Assembly: GCA_004298015.1 (NCBI GenBank)
Contig: SCSE01000002.1
Coordinates: 1-64,000 of the forward strand
Length of the DNA stretch: 64,000 bases
Source of the DNA: Rhodanobacter sp.
GTDB lineage: Bacteria > Pseudomonadota > Gammaproteobacteria > Xanthomonadales > Rhodanobacteraceae
Reading direction: 5' to 3'
Shown: one piece after another, positions 56,404 to 64,000 of the stretch
Layout: every line of letters begins with the position of its first letter
Numbering within the stretch: position 1 is the stretch's first letter
The notes under the pieces: generated by a model
What the model was told of the DNA's origin: nothing
Database searches by the model: none
Seen by the model: only the letters and a program-made list of their open reading frames with translations
Made by a program: the position numbers and the translations under genes

Positions 56404-57564
56404 ATGGATTTCCGTTTTACCGAAGATCAATTGTCGATCCAGTCGATTGCCCGTGATTTCGCGCAAAAGCGCATCGTGCCAGTGGCCGCGGAACTGGACG
56501 CCAAGGGCGAGTTTCCGCTGGACAATATCCGCGAGATGGGACAACTCGGACTGATGGGGATCGAAGTGCCCGTCGAGTATGGCGGCGCCGGCATGGACCC
56601 GATCGCCTATGTGCTGGCGATGATCGAGATCGCGGCGGCCGATGCCGCCACCTCGACCATCATGTCGGTGAACAATTCACTGTTCTGCAACGGCATCCTC
56701 AAGCACGGCACCGAGGAACAGAAGCAGAAGTACGTGCGCGCGATCGCGCAGGGCGAGGCGATTGGCGCGTATGCGCTGACCGAACCGCAGTCCGGTTCCG
56801 ACGCGTCGGCGATGCACACCCGGGCGACCAGGAATGCCGACGGCGACTGGATCATCAACGGCAAGAAAAGCTGGATCACCTCCGGCCCGGTGGCGCGCTA
56901 TATCGTGTTGTTCGCGATTTCCACGCCGGGTATCGGTGCCAAGGGCGTTTCGGCGTTCATCATCGATACCCAGTTGCCGGGTTTTCACGCCGGCAAGAGC
57001 GAGCCCAAGCTGGGTATCCGTGCCTCGGCCACCTGCGAGATCGAGTTCAACGATTACGTGTGCCCGAAGGAGAACCTGCTGGGTGAGGCCGGCAAGGGTT
57101 TCGCGATGGCTATGGGCGTACTCGATGCCGGTCGCATCGGGATCGCATCCCAGGCGGTAGGCATCGCGCGCGCAGCCTATGAGGCCACGCTGCAATGGTC
57201 GCGTGAGCGCAAGGCGTTCGGCCACCCCATAGGCACGTTCCAGATGACCCAGTCGAAGATTGCAGACATGAGGTGCAAGCTCGACACCGCGACCCTGCTG
57301 ACTCTGCGCGCCGCATGGCTGAAGGGCGAAACCGAAAAGAACGGCGGCCGTTTCGGTACCGAGGCGGCGATCGCCAAGCTCACCGCGTCCGAGGCGGCGA
57401 TGTGGATCACCCACCAGGCGGTGCAGATCCACGGCGGCATGGGCTATTCGAAGGAGATGCCGCTGGAGCGCTACTTCCGCGACGCCAAGATCACCGAAAT
57501 CTACGAGGGCACCAGCGAGATCCAGCGGATGGTGATTGCCCGCGCCGAGACGGGATTACGCTGA
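56404..57564 (+). CDS. short-chain-type acyl-CoA dehydrogenase
   Basis: The protein is 386 residues from the ATG at 56404 (GGAG 6 nt upstream). Signature 1 AYALTEPQSGSDASAM is at about 120-135. The FAD/substrate loops KSWITSGPVA and the C-terminal QIHGGMGYSKEMPLERYFRD are intact, and the catalytic Glu in KITEIYEGTSEIQ is at about 367, the position used by short-chain and many branched-chain enzymes. It oxidises acyl-CoA to enoyl-CoA with electron transfer to ETF. There is no neighbouring beta-oxidation gene. A strong palindrome follows. Confidence 0.92.
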   Translation: MDFRFTEDQLSIQSIARDFAQKRIVPVAAELDAKGEFPLDNIREMGQLGLMGIEVPVEYGGAGMDPIAYVLAMIEIAAADAATSTIMSVNNSLFCNGILKHGTEEQKQKYVRAIAQGEAIGAYALTEPQSGSDASAMHTRATRNADGDWIINGKKSWITSGPVARYIVLFAISTPGIGAKGVSAFIIDTQLPGFHAGKSEPKLGIRASATCEIEFNDYVCPKENLLGEAGKGFAMAMGVLDAGRIGIASQAVGIARAAYEATLQWSRERKAFGHPIGTFQMTQSKIADMRCKLDTATLLTLRAAWLKGETEKNGGRFGTEAAIAKLTASEAAMWITHQAVQIHGGMGYSKEMPLERYFRDAKITEIYEGTSEIQRMVIARAETGLR

Positions 57565-57568
57565 TATG

Positions 57569-57641
57569 GTAGGAGCGCACCCTGTGCGCGAATGCTCTTT
57601 CGTCTGATCGAAGAACATTCGCGCACAGGGTGCGCTCCTAC
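57569..57641. repeat. long REP-like inverted repeat between converging genes
   Basis: Perfect 26-bp arms begin GTAGGAGCGCACCCTGTGCG, with a 21-bp spacer that is itself partly palindromic. The motif GTAGGAGCGCACCCTGTGCGC is typical of dispersed REP sequences in Xanthomonadales and pseudomonads. It sits between the ends of the acyl-CoA dehydrogenase and the RND permease genes and probably terminates both. Confidence 0.85.
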
Positions 57642-57655
57642 GCGATGATGCCGCA

Positions 57656-60600
57656 TCACACGCCGCGTTTCGGATCCGAATCGAACGACTGCATACCATT
57701 TTGGGTGCTCGGTGGCGGTGGCATGTCGCCGTCCATCTTGTCGCCGAGCAAGCGCCTTATCACCACGTAGAACACCGGAATCAGCAGCACCCCGAACACG
57801 GTGGCGAACGTCATGCCGCCGATCACCCCGGTGCCGATCGCATGACGTGCATTGGCGCCAGCGCCGCTGGAGATGAACAACGGGAAGACACCCAGGATGA
57901 AGGCGAACGAGGTCATCAGGATCGGGCGCAGCCGCAATCGTGCCGCCTCGACCACCCCTTCGCGCAGGGTCTTGCCGTGTTTCTGCTGTTCCACCGCGAA
58001 TTCCACGATAAGGATCGCGTTCTTCGCCGCCAGGCCGATCACGGTGATCAGGCCGATCTTGAAATAGATGTCGTCGGAAAGGCCTCGAAGCAGGGTGAAG
58101 ACCACCGCCCCGAGCAGGCCCAGCGGAACCACCAGCAGAACCGCGATCGGAATCGACCAGCTCTCGTAGAGTGCGGCCAGGGCCAGAAACACGATCAGGA
58201 TAGACAGCACCATCAGCAGGGTGGCTGCGTTGCCCGAGAGAAGCTCCTGATAGGACTGGCCGGTCCAGTCGTACCCGAAGCTCCTGGGGAGATCCTTGTG
58301 GACGATCTGCTCCATCGCGCTCATGGCCTGACCGGAGGCATATCCGGGGGCTGGCGAGCCGACGATCTCTACCGCTGGGTAGCCGTTGTAGCGGGTCAGC
58401 GACGGCGAAGCATTGATCCATTTTTCCTTGATCACGCTGGCTACCGGAATCATCGCCGGGGTGCCGTTGGCATTGGTCTGCGTGCTGCTCGGAGTGTAAA
58501 TGTGTTGCAGCGCATCCGGGCCTTTGCGGTAGGCAGCGTCAGCTTGCATGATGACCCGTTTGACGCGGCCACCGTAGGTGAAATCGTTGACATATACGGG
58601 GGCCAGCATCAGTTGCACGGCATTGTAGACGTCACCCACCGACAGCCCCATCGACTGCGCCTGCACGCGGTCGACATCCAGCTTCAACTGCGGCGAGGCC
58701 TCCAGTTCATTGGGCCGGACTCCGGTCAATACAGGGTCTTGAGCGGCCTTGGCCAACAACTCGTTGCGCGCCTTGATCAGGGCCGGGCGACCCGCGCCGC
58801 CACGATCCTGCAAGTACATGTCGAAGCCACCGAATCGCCCCAGTCCCCGTACGGTCGGCAGATTGACCACAAAAACCCGGGCATCGCGGACTTGCTGCAC
58901 GGCGCCGTTGGTGCGCTGGATGAATTGTTCGGCGGTAATGCTGCGTTTTGACCAGGGTTTGAGCCGGATGAAGACCATGCCGACATTTTCGCCCGACCCG
59001 ACGAAACTGAAACCGCTGATCTGCATCATGCCCTCGACAGCAGGATTCTTGCGGATGATCGTGCGCAGCTGATCCATCACCTTCTCGGTGCGCTCGATGG
59101 TGGCGCCAGGCGGCAGCTGCACCACGGCCAGCGCGTAGCCCTGGTCTTCCTCGGGCAGGAAACTGCCGGGCAGCCGGGTGTACAGGAAGCCGCCGAGCAC
59201 GGCGACCAGCACGAATACGAACATCCATCGTGGCGCGTGCTTGATCGCGCTGGCGACATGGCCGGTGTAGGTGCGCGTGGTCCAGTCGAAAAGCTTATTG
59301 AAGCCACGAAACAGGGCATTTTTCGGCTGGTCGTGAACCGGCTTCAGGAAGCTTGCGCACAATGCCGGGGTAAACGACAGTGCCAGGAACGCGGAGAAGC
59401 CCATCGAGGCGGCAATGGTCAACGCGAACTGCTTGTAGATGATGCCGGTGGCACCGGGCTGCAACGCCGAGGGCACGAACACGGCGGCCAGCACCACGGT
59501 AATCGCCACCACCGCGCCGGTGATCTGGCCCATCGCCTTGTGCGTGGCGTCGCGCGGCGAGAGGTTTTCCTCGGTCATGATGCGTTCGACGTTCTCGATC
59601 ACCACGATCGCGTCGTCGACCACGATACCGATCGCCAGCACCATGCCGAACAAGGTCAGCTGGTTGATGCTGAAGCCGAACACCAGCATGCCCATGAAGG
59701 TGCCGAGCAGGGCGACCGGAATCACCAGCGTCGGGATGATGGTGGCACGGAGGTTCTGCAGGAACAGCAGCATCACCAGGAACACCAGCACGATCGCCTC
59801 GATCAGGGTCTGCACCACCTCGTCGATCGAGATCTTCACGAAACTGGTGGTGTCATAGGGGCTGAACCAGCTCACGCCCTGCGGAAAGCTCGATGACAGC
59901 TCGTCCATCTTGCTGCGCACTGCGGTTGCCACATTCAGCGCGTTGGCGCCGGGCAGCAACTGCACCGCAAATGCTGCCACCGGTGTACCGTTGTAGCGGG
60001 TATTGAATCCATAGCTGGCGGGGCCGAAGGCAACCCGTGCGACGTCACCCAGGGTGACGGTACTGCCGTCGGGGTTGGCACGCAGGATGATGCCGCGGAA
60101 CTGCGCGGGCGTGGAGAAGCGTCCTTCGGCCGTCACGCTGGCGGTGAAACCCTGGTCCGCCGGGGCGGGGTCGGCACCGATCGAGCCGGCCGCGAATTGC
60201 ACGTTCTGCGCGCGAATCGCGCTGAGCACCTGGGTTGCCGACAGGCCGTAACCCTGCAGTTTGTCCGGGTTCAGCCAGATCCGCATGGCATATTCGGAGC
60301 CGAACATCCGGGTGTTGCCGACGCCGGGGAGCCTGGCAATCTGGTCGAGCACCTGCGAGGCAACAATATCGGCAAGGTGATCACGACTGATCGCCGGATT
60401 CTTCGAACGCAAGGCCACCACCATCAGGAAGTCGGGGTTCGACTTGGCGACCACGACGCCTTGCTGTACCACTTCCGAAGGCAGCCGCGGCGTGGCCAGG
60501 GCAACCTTGTTTTGCACCTGTACCTGGGCGATGTCCGGGTCGGTGCCGCTTTGGAAGGTCAGGGTGATGTTGGCGCTGCCGTTGGCGCTGGAGGATGAGC

Positions 60601-60835
60601 TGAAATAGAGCAGGTGATCGATGCCGGTCAGCTGCTGCTCGATAACCTGGGTCACCGATTTTTCAGTGGTCGCTGCGCTGGCACCCGGGTAGTTGGCGCT
60701 TACCGTGACCTGCGGCGGGGCAATCGAGGGATAGGACTCCACGCCCAGGTTGAGGATGGACAGCACGCCACCCAGCGAAATCAGGATCGCTACCACCCAG
60801 GCAAAGATCGGGCGGTCGATGAAGAAACTCGGCAT
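57656..60835 (-). CDS. RND multidrug efflux permease (HAE1 family, AcrB/MexB-like)
   Basis: The 1059-residue inner-membrane transporter begins MPSFFIDRPIFAWVVAILIS. It has twelve predicted membrane helices and two large periplasmic loops. The proton relay motif GIVVDDAIVVIENVER is in the fourth helix at about 405, and the last helices include GAGANARHAIGTGVIGGMTF. The length is normal for HAE1 pumps. It exports drugs with the adaptor encoded 12 bp upstream and a TolC-like channel encoded elsewhere. Nothing in the sequence defines its substrates. Confidence 0.94.
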   Translation of the reverse strand: MPSFFIDRPIFAWVVAILISLGGVLSILNLGVESYPSIAPPQVTVSANYPGASAATTEKSVTQVIEQQLTGIDHLLYFSSSSSANGSANITLTFQSGTDPDIAQVQVQNKVALATPRLPSEVVQQGVVVAKSNPDFLMVVALRSKNPAISRDHLADIVASQVLDQIARLPGVGNTRMFGSEYAMRIWLNPDKLQGYGLSATQVLSAIRAQNVQFAAGSIGADPAPADQGFTASVTAEGRFSTPAQFRGIILRANPDGSTVTLGDVARVAFGPASYGFNTRYNGTPVAAFAVQLLPGANALNVATAVRSKMDELSSSFPQGVSWFSPYDTTSFVKISIDEVVQTLIEAIVLVFLVMLLFLQNLRATIIPTLVIPVALLGTFMGMLVFGFSINQLTLFGMVLAIGIVVDDAIVVIENVERIMTEENLSPRDATHKAMGQITGAVVAITVVLAAVFVPSALQPGATGIIYKQFALTIAASMGFSAFLALSFTPALCASFLKPVHDQPKNALFRGFNKLFDWTTRTYTGHVASAIKHAPRWMFVFVLVAVLGGFLYTRLPGSFLPEEDQGYALAVVQLPPGATIERTEKVMDQLRTIIRKNPAVEGMMQISGFSFVGSGENVGMVFIRLKPWSKRSITAEQFIQRTNGAVQQVRDARVFVVNLPTVRGLGRFGGFDMYLQDRGGAGRPALIKARNELLAKAAQDPVLTGVRPNELEASPQLKLDVDRVQAQSMGLSVGDVYNAVQLMLAPVYVNDFTYGGRVKRVIMQADAAYRKGPDALQHIYTPSSTQTNANGTPAMIPVASVIKEKWINASPSLTRYNGYPAVEIVGSPAPGYASGQAMSAMEQIVHKDLPRSFGYDWTGQSYQELLSGNAATLLMVLSILIVFLALAALYESWSIPIAVLLVVPLGLLGAVVFTLLRGLSDDIYFKIGLITVIGLAAKNAILIVEFAVEQQKHGKTLREGVVEAARLRLRPILMTSFAFILGVFPLFISSGAGANARHAIGTGVIGGMTFATVFGVLLIPVFYVVIRRLLGDKMDGDMPPPPSTQNGMQSFDSDPKRGV

Positions 60836-60847
60836 GATCGGACTCCG

Positions 60848-62041
60848 TTACCTGGTGCGCTTGGTGGCGTGCGGAGCCAGGGCGGATGATGCGCCTGTGG
60901 GTGCGTCGGGATGCCAGGGGCTGGCCTTGGCCGGTGCGCCTGGCTTGACCTTCTGCACCCCCGATACCACCACTTGATCACCCGCCTGCAGGCCGCTGGT
61001 AATCACCCAGTCGCCACCGCGCATGTCGATCGCGTTGACGTCCTTGCGCACCACCTTGCCGTCCCGGCCGACCACCAGCACATAGGCGCCGCCGGTATCA
61101 CGCAGCACCGCCTGCTGAGGTATCAGGAAGACCTTGTGCTGTTCGCCGAGGTTGGCTTTTACGCTGACATACATGCCCGGCAGCAGGCGGTACTTCGGGT
61201 TGGCAATTTTCGCACGCAGATTGACCGAGCCGGTGGCCGGGTCGACCGTGCTGCTGGAGAAATCGACCAGTCCGCTTTCGGCATACGGGCTGCCATCGGG
61301 CAGGGTGATCTGCACACTGGCCTTGTTCGCTTGCGCCAGGGTCACGCCACCACGGCTTTGCGCCTGCTGCATCTGCTCCATCGACGAAGCGCTCATGGCG
61401 AAGTTCACGTACAGTGGATTGATCTGGTCGACCGTGGTCAGCAAGGTTGCGCTGCCGTTGCCAACCAGTGCGCCCTCAGTGACCTGTTGCTGGCCGGCGC
61501 GGCCGGCAATGGGTGATCGCACCGAGGCGTAACCCAGGTTGATGCGGGCCGATGCCACATTGGCGCGTGCCGCCTGCACTGCGGCAGCGGCGGTGCGTTC
61601 GGCAGCTTCGGCCGTGTCCAGGGCAGATTTGGAGATGTAACCCTTCGGTGCCAGTTGCCGCGCGCGTTGGGCGGCGATCTTGTTGTTGGTGAAGGTGGCC
61701 TGGGCCTGGGCCAGTGACGCCAGGCTGGCATTCAGCGCAGCCTTCAGCGGCGCGGGGTCGATCTGGAACAGCAACTGGCCCTTGCGGACGTCGGTACCCT
61801 CGGCATAGTCCCGGCTCAGCAGCACCCCGGGCACGCGGGCGCGGACGTCGGCGCTTCGATACGCCGAAAGCCGGCCCACCAGTGCCTTGGTCAGCGGCGA
61901 ACTCTGCGCTTGCGCTTTCAGCACGCCGACCACCGGTGTCGGCATCTTGTGCGGCTGCTGGTCTTTGCCCTTGCCGCCGCAGGCGCTCAGCGCGAGCAAG
62001 CCGAGGCACAGCAGGAGGGTGCGATGAAACGAGGACTTCAT
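60848..62041 (-). CDS. RND efflux periplasmic adaptor (AcrA/MexA-like lipoprotein)
   Basis: The protein is 397 residues from the ATG at 62041 (GGAG 6 nt upstream); upstream codons in the open frame are not supported. The lipoprotein signal peptide ends LSAC (Cys21). Domains are a barrel-sandwich half (ALVGRLSAYRSADVRARVPG), an alpha-hairpin with ALNASLASLAQAQAT...SALDTAEAAERTA, a lipoyl second half (INLGYASVRSPIAGRAG) and a membrane-proximal domain. The C-terminus is Pro/Ala-rich. It links the permease to an outer-membrane channel. No local regulator gene is present. Confidence 0.93.
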   Translation of the reverse strand: MKSSFHRTLLLCLGLLALSACGGKGKDQQPHKMPTPVVGVLKAQAQSSPLTKALVGRLSAYRSADVRARVPGVLLSRDYAEGTDVRKGQLLFQIDPAPLKAALNASLASLAQAQATFTNNKIAAQRARQLAPKGYISKSALDTAEAAERTAAAAVQAARANVASARINLGYASVRSPIAGRAGQQQVTEGALVGNGSATLLTTVDQINPLYVNFAMSASSMEQMQQAQSRGGVTLAQANKASVQITLPDGSPYAESGLVDFSSSTVDPATGSVNLRAKIANPKYRLLPGMYVSVKANLGEQHKVFLIPQQAVLRDTGGAYVLVVGRDGKVVRKDVNAIDMRGGDWVITSGLQAGDQVVVSGVQKVKPGAPAKASPWHPDAPTGASSALAPHATKRTR

Positions 62042-62621
62042 GAGTGCTCCGGAACGTACGTGTTCAGATAAGTGCGCGGTGAGACGGATGCCCGACCGGG
62101 TCAATTGGTGCCAAGCGGCTGGATACAGCAACCCGCTGTTTTTGTCGTGTGTCATTGGTTGGCAGGATAGCCGGAGCGTCCGTCATGCCGCGGTTGTCCG
62201 GAAAACCTCGTGAGTCATGGGAAGCCGCTTTCGATGAAAGACTATACCGACCAGTTTACAATTTATCCGGGATCTAAATCCAGCCTTTCAGCGGATGGGA
62301 GAATGCCTGTCGGCACCCCCTCGACGTCCTCGGCCACCTGCGCAAGGGCGGCGGTAGCATGCTGAGTATTTGCTCAGCATCGCCCTGGTGGCCGGCCTGC
62401 AGTCTGAATGCCTGTTCGCTGAAGGTCCGCTGGCTTTATCGGCACCTGCCATGGAACCGATGCGCCAGGTCGCCTGTCGGCATCTACGTGTCCGCTGAAC
62501 GGTGTGCTGCAAGAAGGCACCCGGTGGATCGGCCTGCGGTGGATTCGCCTTGGTGCCAAGCGTATCCTTCCCGGGGTTTTAACCTCTCCCCGCCTTCGCT
62601 TGCCACTGACGATTAGATGCC
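62042..62621. other. divergent promoter region with an 8-bp inverted repeat
   Basis: About 580 bp between the efflux operon (leftward) and the glutamate dehydrogenase gene (rightward). ATGCTGAG and CTCAGCAT, spaced by TATTTG (62359-62380), form a perfect palindrome that could be an operator. The AT-rich stretch at 62240-62280 (TTTACAATTTATCC) is a likely promoter site for the efflux genes. No gene is seen. Confidence 0.45.
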
Positions 62622-64000
62622 ATGAATGCAATCCCCGCGATCCATGCTCTCTCCTTGCAGTCCGATGTGTTCAATGCGCTGAAAAAAGCTGGCATGTCAC
62701 CTTCTCAGCTGGAGCAGGCGGATACTTTTTGCCGTCTTTTCTTCGAGCGCGTTGCCGCCAGTGACGTCGAACTGCACACGGTGGCGCAGTGGGCGGGAGT
62801 GATCACCGGCTTGCTGGATTTCATGCGGCAGCGTGGCACGGGCCAGACCAGCGTGCGGATACTGAATCCTGACCAGGCCGCGGGGGGGCGCAGCCTGCTG
62901 CAAGTGGTGACCGACGACATGCCGTTCCTGGTGGATACGGTCAGCATGATGGTGGCGGCAAACCTGCAGATTCATGCGGTAATCCATCCGGTGCTGACCG
63001 TCAGCCGCGATGCTGCTGGCGGCCTGCAACGCATCGACGAGGCTGATGCGCAGGGGGTCTCTGAGTCGGTGATGCATTTCGAGATAGATCGCGTTGCCGA
63101 TGATGGTGAGCTGCAACAGCTCAAGGACAAGGTTCAGGCCGCGCTCGACGACGTGCGTGTGGCGGTCAGGGACTGGGCGACGATACGCGAGCGTGCGCTG
63201 GCGATCGCCGATGAACTGCCGCAGCGGAAGTCGGTCGCGGACGCCGCGGTGATGCAGGAAGCCGGCGATTTCATGCGCTGGGTGGCGGAAGACAACTTCA
63301 CCTTTCTGGGCTACCGGGAGTACGAGGTTGCCAGTGCCGATAGGGAGCAGGTCTTGCGTGCGCTGGAGTCTTCGGGACTGGGCATACTCCACGAAACCGA
63401 GCGCTCGCTGGCCCCGCGCTCGTTGCGTTCGCTGGGTGCCAGCGGAAAGGCACGCTCCGGTGACCCGATCATTCTCACCAAGACCAACGCGCGTTCGCAT
63501 GTGCATCGCCCCGGGCATATGGACTATATCGGTGTGCTGCGGTTCGATGACGCCGGCAAGCCGATTGCCGAGCAGCGGTTCCTGGGGATGTTTTCAGCCA
63601 ACGCGTACATGGCCCGGCCCCAGGACGTGCCGCTGGTGAGAAAGAAAGTCGAGTCGGTGCTGCGTGGCTCGGCGCTGAAGCGCGATTCCTACTCCGGCAA
63701 GTCGCTGCGCCATATCCTGGAGACCCTGCCGCGCGATGAGCTGTTCCAGAGCAGCGAAGACGAGTTGTTCGATACCAGCATGGGGATCCTCGATCTTCGG
63801 CAGCGGGCTCGCACGCGCTTGTTCATGCGCCGGGATCGTTACGACCGTTTCTACACCTGCATGGTGTTCGTGCCGTGCGAGCGTTTCAATACCACGGTGC
63901 GCGAGCGCATCGAGCAATTGCTGAGCGATGCGTTGCACGGCGAGCAGGTCGATTCGGCGGTGATGATGGGCGAAGCCGCGTTGGCGCGCCTGCACGTGGT
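62622..64000 (+). CDS. gdh: NAD-specific glutamate dehydrogenase, large type, 5' part
   Basis: The frame is open from the ATG at 62622 to the window edge (459 codons seen), beginning MNAIPAIHALSLQSDVFNAL. The visible part matches the N-terminal ACT-like and regulatory region of the 180-kDa NAD-dependent glutamate dehydrogenase: LQVVTDDMPFLVDTVSMMVA, VAEDNFTFLGYREYE, SHVHRPGHMDYIGV and FLGMFSANAYM. Full-length enzymes are about 1600 residues, so the catalytic domain lies beyond the window. The enzyme converts glutamate to 2-oxoglutarate and ammonia in catabolism. The start is supported by the family's usual beginning rather than by a strong ribosome-binding site. Confidence 0.92.
   Translation, partial: MNAIPAIHALSLQSDVFNALKKAGMSPSQLEQADTFCRLFFERVAASDVELHTVAQWAGVITGLLDFMRQRGTGQTSVRILNPDQAAGGRSLLQVVTDDMPFLVDTVSMMVAANLQIHAVIHPVLTVSRDAAGGLQRIDEADAQGVSESVMHFEIDRVADDGELQQLKDKVQAALDDVRVAVRDWATIRERALAIADELPQRKSVADAAVMQEAGDFMRWVAEDNFTFLGYREYEVASADREQVLRALESSGLGILHETERSLAPRSLRSLGASGKARSGDPIILTKTNARSHVHRPGHMDYIGVLRFDDAGKPIAEQRFLGMFSANAYMARPQDVPLVRKKVESVLRGSALKRDSYSGKSLRHILETLPRDELFQSSEDELFDTSMGILDLRQRARTRLFMRRDRYDRFYTCMVFVPCERFNTTVRERIEQLLSDALHGEQVDSAVMMGEAALARLHV

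Overview
The window looks like a chromosomal stretch of a high-GC gammaproteobacterium of the Xanthomonadales, most like Rhodanobacteraceae. The reasons are the gene content and order: a fimT-pilV-pilW-pilX-pilY1-pilE minor pilin cluster, a recC-recB-recD operon, a cobalamin methionine synthase split into two genes behind an ArsR-type regulator fused to a methyltransferase, a very large NAD-dependent glutamate dehydrogenase, and REP-like palindromes typical of that order. The genus is an inference from this content; no 16S or other marker is present.

Layout. (1) 1-16.5 kb is the right part of a genomic island. It starts outside the window and ends at a 3' fragment of tRNA-Thr beside a tyrosine integrase. 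It carries a broken P4-type primase, an XRE regulator with two palindromic upstream sites, a cytoplasmic 5'-nucleotidase-like phosphoesterase, a head-to-head pair of related small proteins, a protein-poor 1.4 kb zone that reads like one large structured RNA, and a six-gene minus-strand operon. That operon is type I restriction-modification (hsdR-hsdM-hsdS) continued by an AlbA_2/Schlafen-like protein, a HipA-like kinase and a DUF3037 protein. (2) 16.7-23.8 kb is the type IV pilus minor pilin/PilY1 operon. (3) 23.9-33.2 kb is recCBD on the minus strand, converging on pilE across a terminator hairpin. (4) 33.9-41.7 kb holds two tandem paralogous c-di-GMP proteins of about 1250 residues with GAF, GGDEF, globin-like, GAF, EAL and a CZB-like C-terminus; the upstream copy has a damaged EAL active site. 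(5) 41.9-42.3 kb is a decayed PIN toxin. (6) 42.5-50.6 kb is a compact 8 kb satellite-like island in tRNA-Val. It has an integrase, small genes, an AlpA-like regulator, a stand-alone phage tail-tip-like domain, an Ntn-hydrolase-like protein, a CHC2 zinc-finger primase-like protein, a P-loop helicase-like protein and an antisense YajG-like lipoprotein. Its ends are marked by a 50-bp tRNA-derived repeat and a 25-bp internal direct repeat. (7) 50.7-64 kb is core genome: a LAB_N membrane protein, split metH with its regulator, acyl-CoA dehydrogenase, an RND efflux pump pair and the start of NAD-glutamate dehydrogenase.

Best candidates for something undescribed are the structured RNA at about 6.0-6.9 kb, the accessory trio attached to the type I R-M operon, the multi-sensor tandem c-di-GMP pair, and the tail-tip/Ntn gene pair in the small island. 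In the core, a REP-like sequence has been absorbed in frame into the metH activation domain. All start sites given as internal to the longest open frame were chosen by ribosome-binding site, ATGA overlap or alignment between paralogues. No database search was run.
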